This document shows, in pieces, positions 31,651 to 44,360 of a stretch of DNA of 64,000 nucleotides (within the stretch, counting starts at the first letter, position 1; each line of letters starts with the position of its first letter). The position numbers and the translations under genes were made by a program. The DNA is from Vibrio navarrensis (GTDB taxonomy: Bacteria; Pseudomonadota; Gammaproteobacteria; Enterobacterales; Vibrionaceae): NCBI RefSeq assembly GCF_015767675.1, contig NZ_CP065217.1, positions 1,674,001 through 1,738,000 on the forward strand. The letters run 5' to 3'. The notes beneath the pieces are model-generated. The model did no database searches. It was not told the DNA's origin and was given only the letters and a program-made list of their open reading frames with translations.

Positions 31651-31955
31651 TTAGCAAACTCTCGGCAACTTACTTTCTACTTTGGGGTTTGTCTTTTTAG
31701 GCAGACCCCTTTGCTTATTTAGTTTACCAATTCATCGAGTTTCTGCTGAACAAGCAAATTTGTTTGAAAGCGAAAAATATTACGCTTCGCTTGAAGACAA
31801 AAGACCGCAAGGGCGATATGCTGCGCTGTAAGAGAGTGAACTGTCTGAAATACAATGGATTTTTGTGCTTTGAATCACACTAGTGGCTTTTCTGCTGTGA
31901 CAGCGTCGCCAAGCTATCCATACCCGCTTTTTGGTATGATTTTTAAGGAAAAACA
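31651..31955. other. Intergenic region
   Basis: 305 bases. A terminator-like hairpin lies near the start; the remainder shows nothing definite besides the AAGGAAAAA ribosome site of ugpQ. Confidence 0.5.
31682..31714 (+). terminator. Terminator after the membrane-protein gene
   Basis: GGGGTTTGTC / GGCAGACCCC imperfect stem with a T-rich loop and T residues after it. Confidence 0.6.
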
Positions 31956-32666
31956 ATGCCTCCAATGATTGTCGGCCACCGTGGTGTGGCAGGTTCTTAT
32001 CCAGAAAATACGCGGGCAAGTGTGCAAGCCGCGATTGATCTTGGTCTCAGCTGGGTTGAAGTTGACGTACAGCCGACCAAAGATGGCGTTTTGGTTGTTT
32101 GCCACGACCACACGATCGACCGGTGTAGCAACGGTAAAGGCCGCGTCGATGAGCACACGCTGGAAGAATTACAAGATTTAGACTTTGGCGGTTGGTTCGA
32201 CCCCAAGTTCAATGATGAACCGATCATGACATTAGAATCGCTGTTAAAAATGGCGGCTGAGTACGATTTGGGCTTAAACATTGAAGTCAAAGTCGATCGC
32301 CACGAATTGAGTGGAATTGTGCGCAATCTCAAAGAATTGCTTGATGATAGCCCACTCACTACCGACAAAATCTTGCTGTCTAGCTTTAGCCATGAGGTGA
32401 TTTTGCAGTTACATAAACACTGCCCGGGTTACCGACTGGCCGTGCTAAGTGAACGTTTGTCGCAGCGCGACAGACAAGTGCTGAAAGAAGTCAACGCGTT
32501 CAGTTGTAACTTGAACTATCGCTGGATTACAGAAAAACACATTCTCGACTTGCGCCGCGGCGGATATCAGATCTGGTGTTTTACCCTCAACCAGCCGGAT
32601 AAGTTTCGTTATTTTGACAAAGTCGATGCGATTTTCTCTGATTTCCCTGAACGTTTTACCTCTTAA
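31956..32666 (+). CDS. ugpQ: Glycerophosphodiester phosphodiesterase
   Basis: Cuts glycerophosphodiesters (phospholipid head-group fragments) to glycerol-3-phosphate and an alcohol. The GDPD motifs are HRGVAGSYPENT (residues 8-19), EVDVQPTKDG and the metal/catalytic His in VVCHDHTIDR. No signal peptide is present, so it is the cytoplasmic UgpQ type rather than periplasmic GlpQ. 236 residues. Confidence 0.88.
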   Translation: MPPMIVGHRGVAGSYPENTRASVQAAIDLGLSWVEVDVQPTKDGVLVVCHDHTIDRCSNGKGRVDEHTLEELQDLDFGGWFDPKFNDEPIMTLESLLKMAAEYDLGLNIEVKVDRHELSGIVRNLKELLDDSPLTTDKILLSSFSHEVILQLHKHCPGYRLAVLSERLSQRDRQVLKEVNAFSCNLNYRWITEKHILDLRRGGYQIWCFTLNQPDKFRYFDKVDAIFSDFPERFTS

Positions 32667-32706
32667 CGCCTTCTGCTCTCGAGAGGTTGTTTCAAAGCTG
32701 TTTTAA

Positions 32707-32741
32707 TAACAATGCCCATCAACGTTGGTGGGCATTGTTGT
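32707..32741 (+). terminator. Terminator between ugpQ and the LacI-type regulator gene
   Basis: ACAATGCCCATC and its complement form a long stem between convergent genes. Confidence 0.75.
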
Positions 32742-32756
32742 TCACTTCTTATCGAA

Positions 32757-33761
32757 TCAACCTTGTTTGCCGGTTGATTCTCGAATCACTAATTCGCTTT
32801 GGTAAACACGATGCTCGACAGGCACAGTTTCCTTGTTGGCGAGCTTGAGAGCACAAAGTGTCGCATCTTTACTTAAGGTAACGATCGGCAGGCTGACTGT
32901 TGATAAACTCGGTATCGCATAAGCGGCAGCTGGCTCATTATCGATACCGATTATGGCGATATCGCTAGGCACTTTCTTCCCGTGATCGTACAGTGCGCGA
33001 ATCGCGCCTAGCGCCATATCATCGTTGCTGGCAAAAACGGCTGTGAACGTTTCAGCTGTTTGGAGTAAATTGTTCATCGCCTCATAACCACCAGCAAGCG
33101 TGTTATTACTCTCAATCACCAAATCAGTGCTTACCGCAATACCCTTATCTTGCAACGCTTTTTGATAGCCCTGAAAGCGAATTCTGCCCGTCTCGCTCTG
33201 TAATGGCGACGCAATGCAAGCGATTTGTCTGTGTCCAAGTGAAAGCAAGTGTTCCATTGCCAGTGATGTCACCTGCTGCTGATCGAGACCAAAGCTATAT
33301 AAATGAGGGTTGGTCAAACGCCGATTGAGGATCAATAGCGGTCGTTGTATCTGTTGCTGCAAGCCAACTAGGTCATCCTGCGATAAATGACGGCTATAAA
33401 GCAGAACCGCATCACAACGCTGCGCCGCTAATGTGGCGACCGCTTCTTTTTCGCCTTGCTCACTGTTTTTGCTGTTCACGACCAGCAGTTTTTTCCCAGC
33501 TTTCTGCGCGCCTTGTTCGGCTTCAAACAAAATCGAACCAAAATAGCTGCTCTCAAAATGCGGCAGCACCAAGCCAATTGAGTTTGTGGTATTGGTAGCG
33601 AGCGCCTGCGCCAAACTGTTGGGCTGATAACCGAGCTGCTGCATGGCGGCAAGTACCGCTTCACGCGTTTGTGCTTTGACTTGACCTGTCTCATTCAGCA
33701 CTCGTGATACCGTGGCTTTGGAGACACCCGCCAATTTACACACGTCGTTTATGGTTGCCAT
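32757..33761 (-). CDS. LacI family transcription regulator, AscG-like
   Basis: A 334-residue repressor. The N-terminal LacI helix-turn-helix is ATINDVCKLAGVSKATVSRV (residues 2-21), and the periplasmic-binding-like sensor domain starts near residue 60. It lies directly downstream of the GH1 phospho-glucosidase gene on the same strand. An AscG-type palindrome overlaps the promoter of that gene, so it most likely represses its own operon and responds to a beta-glucoside-derived inducer. The ATG at 33761 is chosen; the frame extends to 33788. Confidence 0.88.
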   Translation of the reverse strand: MATINDVCKLAGVSKATVSRVLNETGQVKAQTREAVLAAMQQLGYQPNSLAQALATNTTNSIGLVLPHFESSYFGSILFEAEQGAQKAGKKLLVVNSKNSEQGEKEAVATLAAQRCDAVLLYSRHLSQDDLVGLQQQIQRPLLILNRRLTNPHLYSFGLDQQQVTSLAMEHLLSLGHRQIACIASPLQSETGRIRFQGYQKALQDKGIAVSTDLVIESNNTLAGGYEAMNNLLQTAETFTAVFASNDDMALGAIRALYDHGKKVPSDIAIIGIDNEPAAAYAIPSLSTVSLPIVTLSKDATLCALKLANKETVPVEHRVYQSELVIRESTGKQG

Positions 33762-33823
33762 CAACAATCCTTCAAACTGAGTCCGCAAAAATTAAGCGGC
33801 GACCCAAAGGCCGCCGACACGAT

Positions 33824-35272
<1,449 letters not shown>

Positions 35273-35316
35273 TCACAAAATTGGCGATTCATTTTTAGCC
35301 AGTTCAAACTGCTGAC

Positions 35317-35345
35317 ACTATAACTTAAACTTTTTTACAATGTAA
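35317..35345 (-). promoter_or_regulatory. Predicted sigma-70 promoter of the phospho-glucosidase operon
   Basis: On the minus strand TTACAT (35345-35340) and TATAGT (35322-35317) are separated by exactly 17 bases. The -35 box overlaps the operator palindrome. Confidence 0.65.
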
Positions 35346-35367
35346 CCGGTTTCTGAAACCGGTTACA
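35341..35367. promoter_or_regulatory. LacI/AscG-type operator palindrome
   Basis: A perfect 27-base palindrome built from two TGTAACCGGTTT-type arms meeting at the centre. Each half contains the AACCGGTT core typical of GalR/AscG-type operators. It overlaps the -35 box of the phospho-glucosidase promoter, as expected for a repressor site. Confidence 0.8.
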
Positions 35368-35669
35368 AGACAAAATGTCCGCAATATGACCATGGTCAAT
35401 GTTACCTATCACAAGTATCGGCAATTCTAATTAGTCTTAGTGGGGATCCGTGTCTAGACTCTAAACGTCAACACAGTATCTCAACTCATTCGAATACAAG
35501 CTGATTTTCTGCTTTCGAGTGATGAAATTCATCAAAGAATCCCCAGACACTTGGGGTTGTCGCAAAACGGCCAACTATGCACCTACACCAATATGAGTGC
35601 GGGTCTCATGAAAATGGCCAACACGCAGCAACTTTCAACTGAAAGGGAATAATGCGAAGCAAGGAGTAA

Positions 35670-37847
<2,178 letters not shown>

Positions 37848-37928
37848 AACAAACCTTTATAGAGCAATTCTCCTCACCTGAGTAATGCTCATCGTTTTAG
37901 GTAATTGAACGATCCTGAGCAGGCCTCA

Positions 37929-37965
37929 TAATCGGTCTCAACATTGTTGAGGCCGATTTTTTTAT
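37929..37965 (+). terminator. Terminator after katG
   Basis: AATCGGTCTCAAC / GTTGAGGCCGATT stem (with two G-T pairs) followed by seven T residues. A group II intron remnant begins within a few bases. Confidence 0.85.
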
Positions 37966-37966
37966 G

Positions 37967-38121
37967 GTTTGCCGAGCATGGCGTTGAGATCTACTAGGAG
38001 GTGAAAGTCCTCTAAGGGCTTAGTCGAGCGAGAACCATTAGCCTATGTAAGGGGTTCACCGTTAGGTTGAATCTGAAGGAATCAAATGGCAAAACTTGGT
38101 TGTGACGAACAGAAATCTGAG
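37967..38121 (+). mobile_element. Group II intron 5' remnant
   Basis: The text from GTTTG onward matches the conserved 5' domain of a bacterial group II intron: CTAGGAGGTGAAAGTCCTCT, then GGCTTAGTCGAG, then GAATCTGAAGGAA, then GACGAACAGAAAT. It is cut off at 38122, where an insertion sequence begins, so no catalytic core or reverse transcriptase remains. It starts directly behind the katG terminator. It is different from the two other introns in this window. Confidence 0.75.
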
Positions 38122-39300
38122 CAGGGAAAAATCATGAACATTCCCGTAAATAAAGGCTTCCCAGAACCTTCAAAAGGTACTCGGGATCCATCGCGCACAT
38201 CGCTCTTTTGTGTTTAATACTCGCTTTTAGCGTCGTTTCACTTTTGAGCATGTTTAAACACATCTGTCTGATCCTTGCGAAATTCTCTGCTCGTTCTTCC
38301 GCTCGTTTACGGCAAGCATCCTCACCAAATTCAGTATCCAACATCCAATGCATCGACTCGACTAACCAGTGCGAGCGTGAAGCATTTAACAATTCTTTAG
38401 CACTGAGCGCTTTCGAACTAATATAATATCGCACCGTTACTTCTGACTCTTGGGCCACTGCTGATTCTTGACGAATGGAGACCACAATTCCCATCGTTTT
38501 AAGCCCTGGCCAATCCAATTCAAGATCGCCCAAAACTCTTAAATCTTCATTCACTAAGGCCAATCGTGTTTCCTGGCGACCACGCGATTTTTCCTGAGTA
38601 CTGTAAGAATCACCATCATGCTTTTGTAGCATACTCATATCAAAATAGTTATCAAAAGCCTCCTCTAGTCGGCCTTGATTTCCTTTCACAGCCAGCAAGT
38701 AATCTGCGTTCTTTTCAAGGATCTTTTGCGCGATTTTCTTTTGGCAACCCATCGCATCAATTGCGACTAAAAAACCTGATATATCAAGCAGTTGAAGCAA
38801 CTCAGGGATAGCGGTTATCTCATTGTACTTCTCGTAAACTTTATGTTGTCCAAGGCACACGCCATTCTCTGTAGCAAACGCATTAACCATATGGATCGCA
38901 CCAAGCCCACGGGAATCATCATAAGACCCTCGAACGGTTTTACCGTCTATCGCTATCACCTCACCATCAGTGAGCTCACAGCATGATTTCATCCATTCGA
39001 TAAAACACTTTTGTAAGCGTGTCGCATTAATCATTCCCATCACTCGAGCTATGGTAATAGCAGAGGGAACACCATGACTAAAATCACCAAAGCGTTTGAG
39101 AAAATCTAACCATCTTGTGCCATAAAGATGAATGGCTTTCCAATCATCCTGTCCGGAAAGTACTGCACAGATTGTTAACAAAATGATATCCGTTAACTTG
39201 TGTTCGACTTTGCCTTGTTGACGGTAATCTGGGATGACATCGAAATGCATAAATGGGTGCTGGTTACTCATCGTTTGACCTCCAATTTGTCTATGGAGGT
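38122..39300 (-). mobile_element. ISAs1-family element, first copy, one end missing
   Basis: The inverted-repeat end CAGGGAAAAATCATGAACAT at 38122 resembles the ISAs1-type end CAGGGC...CATGAACAT seen at 44361. The other end should lie just above 39271 but no matching repeat is there, where an IS630-type sequence begins. The right boundary is approximate. Confidence 0.65.
38132..39271 (-). CDS. ISAs1-family transposase
   Basis: A 379-residue DDE transposase that appears complete. The N-terminal ISAs1-associated domain runs about residues 1-90. The catalytic core has AIDGKTVRGSYDD (first Asp), AIDAMGCQKKIA (second Asp) and the Glu region HWLVESMHWMLD. It is the H-repeat-associated family. It is not closely alike to the other two ISAs1-type transposases here. 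Confidence 0.88.
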   Translation of the reverse strand: MSNQHPFMHFDVIPDYRQQGKVEHKLTDIILLTICAVLSGQDDWKAIHLYGTRWLDFLKRFGDFSHGVPSAITIARVMGMINATRLQKCFIEWMKSCCELTDGEVIAIDGKTVRGSYDDSRGLGAIHMVNAFATENGVCLGQHKVYEKYNEITAIPELLQLLDISGFLVAIDAMGCQKKIAQKILEKNADYLLAVKGNQGRLEEAFDNYFDMSMLQKHDGDSYSTQEKSRGRQETRLALVNEDLRVLGDLELDWPGLKTMGIVVSIRQESAVAQESEVTVRYYISSKALSAKELLNASRSHWLVESMHWMLDTEFGEDACRKRAEERAENFARIRQMCLNMLKSETTLKASIKHKRAMCAMDPEYLLKVLGSLYLRECS

Positions 39301-40207
39301 ATTATACCAATATAAGTAAAAATGTGATCTAATTGAGGCCATTCAACGATAAAACTTATTCGCTATGGACAGTCTCAATAATATCGACTTTAAAAAGCTC
39401 GCAAGCCAGCAGAAATCTATTCAGATGAAAATGAGATTGCTGGCCCTCGCTCATTTCAAAGAGGGACACTCTCGCACCCAAATCGCCAAGTTTCTTATGG
39501 TGAGCCGAACCAGTGTTAATAAGTGGGTTCACACTTTTCTTGAAGAAGGATTAGAAGGGCTGAAGGAAAAGCCAAGAACGGGACGACCCCCCTTCTTAAC
39601 TTTTGAGCAAAGAGAGCAGTTGAGCCAATACATAAAAGATAAAGCCAATGATACACAAGGCGGACGACTGACTGGGGCCGACATCCACGCTTATATCGTG
39701 AAAGAATTTGGCCAGCACTACCACCCTGACTCTATCTATTACCTGCTCGAGCACATGGGCTTGTCATGGATAACTTCCCGCTCAAAACACCCCAAGCAAT
39801 CTCAAGAAGTCCAAGACGATTTTAAAAAAAATTCAAAATTGAAACGATCCTGAAGATCCCAGGACATATCGCTTTAGAGCATGTGGATGTCTGGTTTCAA
39901 GATGAAGCCAGATTTGGGCAACAAAACACGACGACACGGTTATGGGCAGAGAAAGGAACACGTCCCAGAGCCGTGAAGCAACAACAATTTGAATATGCGT
40001 ATCTGTTTGGCTCTGTCTGTCCCGCGAGAGGGATTGGCGAAGCGATGATCGTTCCTTGGGTTAATAAAGAGATCATGATCGAGCATTTAAAGCAAATATC
40101 GGCTGTCACAGAGAAAGGGCGTCATGCCTTCATCATTATGGATGGGGCGAGTTGGCATACCAATGACATTGCAGAACCGTTTAGCAATGTCAGTATCATC
40201 AAGCTCC
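39301..40207 (+). mobile_element. IS630-family element remnant
   Basis: The left end lies near the TATACCAATATAAG stretch around 39303. The right part is lost: the transposase reads into unrelated sequence after SIIKL at about 40207, where the IS66 element begins. The left boundary is approximate. Confidence 0.65.
39365..40206 (+). pseudogene. IS630-family transposase, frameshifted and 3'-truncated
   Basis: The first frame (39365-39853) holds a helix-turn-helix (HSRTQIAKFLMVSRTSVNKW) and ends soon after an A-rich run. Shifting back by one base there continues as FKIETILKIPGHIALEHVD, then WFQDEARFGQ with the first catalytic Asp and IIMDGASWHTND with the second. The last catalytic Glu region (PPYSPELNPIE in relatives) is missing because IS66 cuts in. 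The shift falls on A AAA AAT, which could be a programmed -1 site or a simple deletion. Without the C-terminus it is dead either way. Confidence 0.8.
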
Positions 40208-40240
40208 GTATCCGCCCCATGAACCCACGGGGCGATATTG

Positions 40241-41773
40241 TTAGTGTTTGAAGTTCCAAGGCAGGAGTGCATCGATATCAGGTTCCGCTTTCGCTAACTC
40301 CTGCATGCACTTGACCATGTAGTCGTAAAGGATAAGGCCGTTGGCTTTCGCTGTCTCGACGATACTGTAAAGCATCGCGCTCGCTTCCGCCCCGTTAGGG
40401 TTGGTCGAGAAGAGCCAGTTCTTTCTCCCAATAACCAGCGGTTTTATTGCGCGTTCAGCTCGGTTGTTGTCTATCGATAAGTGACCGTCATCGATATAGC
40501 GGGTGAGCTTCGGCCATTGGCCGAGCGTGTATTTTATCGCTTTACCCAGCGGGCTAGACTCAAGCACTTTCTGAGTTGTCATCCATTCATAAAGCTCATC
40601 CAGTATCGGCTTAGCATGCTCTTGGCGCTCTGCTTTTCGTTTTTCCGCAGACTCACCTTTTAAGCGTGATTCTATTCCATAAAGCTTCTGGATTTTGGCC
40701 AGCGCTTTATCCGCTTTACCTGACTTGCCTTTGCCTTGAAGCTTCTTCGCCTCCATGAACTTGCGCCGAGCATGCGCGAAGCAACCGACATTGGTGACGA
40801 GATGAAGCCCATCATAAACACCATAGCCATCGGTTTGTAGATAACCACTGTAATCCCCCAAGAAGGCAACAGGGCACGCCCTAGCTCGACTGTTTTGATA
40901 GTCGTACAAGACGATATTTCTCACATTAGGGAGGGCGGCATCTGGCGAGTCTGCGCCCGAGCAGTAAAGCCACATATAACACTGTTTATCTTCTTTGAGG
41001 ACATTGAGCGGCGTTTCATCCGCCTGAATCACCACTTGCTCAAGTAGGTGCGTTTTTAAGGCCGCGTAAAGTGGAGCGAACTTCTCACTGACTTGGATAA
41101 TCCACCTTGCCATGGTGGTTCGTGAGAGTTCGATACCCGACTGGGTAAACAGGGATTCTTGACGGTAAAGTGGCATCGCGTATTGGTATTTGCCGAGGAT
41201 GATATTGGCCAGCAAGCTTTCTGTCGCGAAGCTCTTAGGGATAATGCTTTGCAGCGCTGGCTTTTGAACAACGTGGTTTTTGTCTTCTGTTTGCTCGCAT
41301 TGGCGGCAAGCATATTTAGGACGAACATATTCCAACACTTTGAGTACCGCTGGCGTGAACTCAAGTTTCTCGCTACGGTCTTCACCGATTTTATGCAGAC
41401 TATGTTGGCAGCAAGTGCACTGCTTTTCATCGTCGTCTAAATCGAGTTCGATAACTTCACGAGGCAAGCTCTTTGGCAGTGGTCTGCGTTTACCGCGTTT
41501 CTTCGTTGTGATGGTCGTTGTGACAACGTCAACCTCTTCTTCTTTAGCAGCTTCACACTCCGCTTCGTTGAAGAGGTCACCTTGGGATTCATTGTAAGGC
41601 TTTAACGCCTCCGAGCGTTTAGCGAACTGACGGTCGAAGGCAAGTTTAAGCTGTTCAAGCAGCGATTGGCGCTCTTGTTTCAATTGGGTTTCTGACGCCA
41701 ACAGCGCTTTCACCATCGCTTGTAGCTCGGCAACATCTTGGCTTTCTGGGCTGATATTTGGCGTCTTTTTCAT
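40241..41773 (-). CDS. tnpC: IS66-family transposase TnpC
   Basis: A 510-residue DDE transposase of IS66 type. It has an N-terminal coiled coil, then the zinc-finger cysteine groups CTCC and CRQCEQ near 120-160. The catalytic region contains VVIQADETPLNVL (first Asp), LQTDGYGVYDGL (second Asp) and DNNRAERAIKPLVIGRKNW (Glu). The C-terminus LPWNFKH is the usual family ending, so it looks intact. Confidence 0.92.
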   Translation of the reverse strand: MKKTPNISPESQDVAELQAMVKALLASETQLKQERQSLLEQLKLAFDRQFAKRSEALKPYNESQGDLFNEAECEAAKEEEVDVVTTTITTKKRGKRRPLPKSLPREVIELDLDDDEKQCTCCQHSLHKIGEDRSEKLEFTPAVLKVLEYVRPKYACRQCEQTEDKNHVVQKPALQSIIPKSFATESLLANIILGKYQYAMPLYRQESLFTQSGIELSRTTMARWIIQVSEKFAPLYAALKTHLLEQVVIQADETPLNVLKEDKQCYMWLYCSGADSPDAALPNVRNIVLYDYQNSRARACPVAFLGDYSGYLQTDGYGVYDGLHLVTNVGCFAHARRKFMEAKKLQGKGKSGKADKALAKIQKLYGIESRLKGESAEKRKAERQEHAKPILDELYEWMTTQKVLESSPLGKAIKYTLGQWPKLTRYIDDGHLSIDNNRAERAIKPLVIGRKNWLFSTNPNGAEASAMLYSIVETAKANGLILYDYMVKCMQELAKAEPDIDALLPWNFKH

Positions 41774-41832
41774 GGCATTGATGATACTAAAATCATGCCG
41801 TTAATGCTTGGTAGATAAGACTTTATTATCGC

Positions 41833-42008
41833 TTAAGTCATTGTAAAATCGTTTATTCTAACGGGTTTATGGCCGATAATCGTGAAGCCAGAAAGCAGTC
41901 TATCAAGTTCGAATTGAGTTAAGGTAAACACGTCGTTTTGCTCTTTTGATGGCCACTTGTACTTGGCTTTTTCAAGGCGTTTGTACCAAAGAGCAAAGCC
42001 CGTTTTAT
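41833..42008 (-). pseudogene. tnpB: IS66 TnpB, second exon
   Basis: The C-terminal half of the IS66 accessory protein TnpB (KTGFALWYKRLEKAKYKWP). Joined to the first exon at 43867-44044 it gives exactly 118 codons including the stop. The junction Y-W-D-K-T-G matches the family consensus. It is interrupted in DNA by a group II intron, so the protein can form only if the intron splices. Confidence 0.85.
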
Positions 42009-43866
42009 GGTGAGTAGGCCAGAGGAATTTCACCTCTAGCCTCTCGCAGAACCGTACGTGATACTCTCATATCATACGGCTCCCATTACCCAATCGTTGA
42101 TCTTCAAAATAATGCCAGTGGATAAATAAACAAGGACGACTTTGCGCCACATGCCTTAACCACTGCGCACTTTTCCGTTTATGGCCTGCAAGGCGTTTGT
42201 ATTTTCGCCTCGCCCAGCGCCCTAATCTGAGTTCCAGATAGTCCGCTAGTTTGCGCATTTGAGTAGGATAAAAAAATCCATAATATTGGAACCACCCCCG
42301 TATTATTGGGTTATATAAACGTGATAGCTCTTCCAACGTCGAAGGTGTCCTTATTGACAGACGCCATGATCTAATACGTGACCGCATGGACTTTAGCGCT
42401 TCGTTGCTCACCGCAGGTAAAAAGCTAGTAAACAAATTACCTTCCTTATTGCTCGCTTTTCTTGGTCTGAAAGTAAAACCTAGAAAAGTGAATTGCGTTG
42501 TTGGGTAATCAAGCGAACGATTACTGTCCTTGCAGTACACGATCTTTGACTTCGTTGGATGTAGAGTAAGCTTACACTCCTTCAAGCGCTTTCCAATCGC
42601 TCGTAGCAAATACTCTGCTTGTGCTTTGGAATGACAATGGACAACAGCGTCATCTGCGTACCTAGCAAATGGACATTTTGGAGAAGTTTTACTTATCCAA
42701 GTGTCAAACGCATAGTGCATAAACAGATTCATCAGTAACGGACTGATCACCCCGCCTTGGGGAGTACCCTGAGTACGAGGTTCTAGGACGTTGTCAACAT
42801 TGAGTGTTGCCGCTTTTAACCATCTTTCGATGTACAGTAAAGCCCACTTAATCTTTACATGATGACGCACAGCCTTCATCAGAAGCTCATGATCGATATT
42901 GTCGAATGCGCCTTTGATATCAAACTCAACGACCCAGTCCATTCGCCAACACCGCAGTCGAGTTTTATCTACCGCTTGCAGTGCCGATTTCCCTGGTCGA
43001 TAACCGTAAGAATCAGGATGGAAGCATCTGTCTATTTCGGGTTCTATTTGCATCTTGACCACCATCTGAGCGATGCGATCAGACACAGTAGGGACTCCCA
43101 GACTCCTTGTGCCACCATCCTTCTTAGGTATATTTACCTGCTGAACAGGTGGTGGCATGTAGGAGCCTGACGACATACGATTCTATATCTTGTAGAGATT
43201 TCCTTTCAGGTTTCGCTCAAATGCAGACAAAGAGATTTTGTCTACACCAGCTGCGCCTTTATTAGCTTTTACACGCTGATATGCCCTCCAAACGAGTTGT
43301 TTTGAAATATCAAACGATTTTGTTGATGCCATCTGGCTCCTCCCTAACATTGCTAGGTTGACTGAATTTCATCAACTGGATAATGCTGCCCCTTCGCTCC
43401 TCATCCATTACAGATGACTCATCACTACTACGAGCAGCTCCGTCCCTGTATTTGATATCGGTATTCTTCCTCATGGTATTTGCCATTTGTCATTTCCCTT
43501 AACACTCAAATCCAGGTTCCCACGTTCCATGCTACCGCCTAAATCAAGCTCATGCCGCCTATACACCGATTGCCGCTGAAACAGTAAGTAGGTTTCCTTT
43601 CAGCTAATCCTAGGGTTACTGGGCGCCCCTAGTTTTGACAATGCTTAATCCTTAACGATGCGTCATCGGACGGTTTGCTTTCGCTCATCTTCTTGATTCA
43701 TACCTGATATCTTATTGATACCTTTTCCAAAGTCGCTCACTACCATACCTCTTAAATACAGCAGCACTTGGCGGTTTGAAACCGACCCCTACAGGCAGAT
43801 TTCGGGAGGCCATCTCCCATCAGTAGCACAGCTCCAAAAGGACTTAGCCTTTTGTTCGTGGCACAC
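42009..43866 (-). mobile_element. Group II intron inserted in IS66 tnpB
   Basis: About 1858 bases. The 5' end on the minus strand is GTGTGCC (43866 downward), fitting the GUGYG rule. The 3' end has the conserved domain V/VI text GAGCCGTATGA, CACGTACGGTTCTG and GTGAAATTCC, finishing CTACTCACC. A reverse transcriptase frame lies inside. Removing these bases restores the tnpB frame exactly. Confidence 0.9.
42067..43332 (-). pseudogene. ltrA: Group II intron reverse transcriptase/maturase with in-frame amber stop
   Basis: From ATG at 43332 the frame reads MASTKSFDISKQLVWRAY and on to LYKI. It then meets TAG at 43183-43185 and continues in the same frame as NRMSSGSYMPPPVQQVNIPK to the end. Relatives have a Trp here, so TGG became TAG. 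The rest is a full RT with YADD (FARYADDAVVH), TPQGGVISPLLMNL and an X/maturase region; no HNH endonuclease is visible. About 421 codons in all. Translation could restart at ATG 43176, but that would lose the N-terminal RT region. Confidence 0.88.
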
Positions 43867-44044
43867 CCCAGTACAACACTTTGATTTTGTCGCGTTGTTT
43901 GTTGGTGAATAGGAACAGTGCGCCGCTGCCCAAGGGCAAGTCGGTGTCATTTTCGATCATCGCAGCGAGGCCGTTGATGGACTTTCTAAAATCGACGCTT
44001 TCGCGATAGAGATAGATTTCGGGAGCACTGAGCATACGTTTCAT
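43867..44044 (-). pseudogene. tnpB: IS66 TnpB, first exon
   Basis: The N-terminal half of TnpB (MKRMLSAPEIYLYRESVDFR to KVLYW). The intron follows after TACTGGG. Its ATG overlaps the tnpA stop (ATGA), the usual IS66 coupling. Confidence 0.85.
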
Positions 44045-44274
44045 GACAGCGCACCGATAAGTTCTGCAAGATAGGTCGCTGGCGTGCCTTGTGGGATGCT
44101 CAGTTCAACACTGTTTACAAGTAGTGTCATGTTGGCAACGACAGCGTGAATGGCTTGATACTTTGTGGTCTTTTCAACGACTTCTGCTCGGACAAAGCCT
44201 AGAGATACGTCAGTTTTATTGAGTTGCTGACGCTTGGCATAGAATGTTGAGGAGAAGTGGACTTTTACAGAAAT
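44041..44274 (-). pseudogene. IS66 TnpA fragment
   Basis: The C-terminal part of the IS66 accessory protein TnpA (STFYAKRQQL to LIGALS). Upstream the frame soon hits a TGA (44275-44277), and the expected N-terminus (the helix-turn-helix region) is absent. Its stop overlaps the tnpB start. Confidence 0.75.
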
Positions 44275-44360
44275 TCACATGCTCGGAACAGGGCAACCAT
44301 TTTGTTTTGTTAACTTCTAGATGAATAGTTGAGTTTCTGTCTTGGGACCACTTCTCACCA

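Larger units (their letters stand above)
40208..44274 (-). mobile_element. IS66-family element, 5'-truncated and split by a group II intron
   Basis: Contains tnpC (complete), tnpB (split by the intron at 42009-43866) and the 3' part of tnpA, in the normal IS66 order reading on the minus strand. The tnpC-side end appears to start at GTATCCGCCCC (40208), where the IS630 transposase is cut. The tnpA side is lost. Confidence 0.8.
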
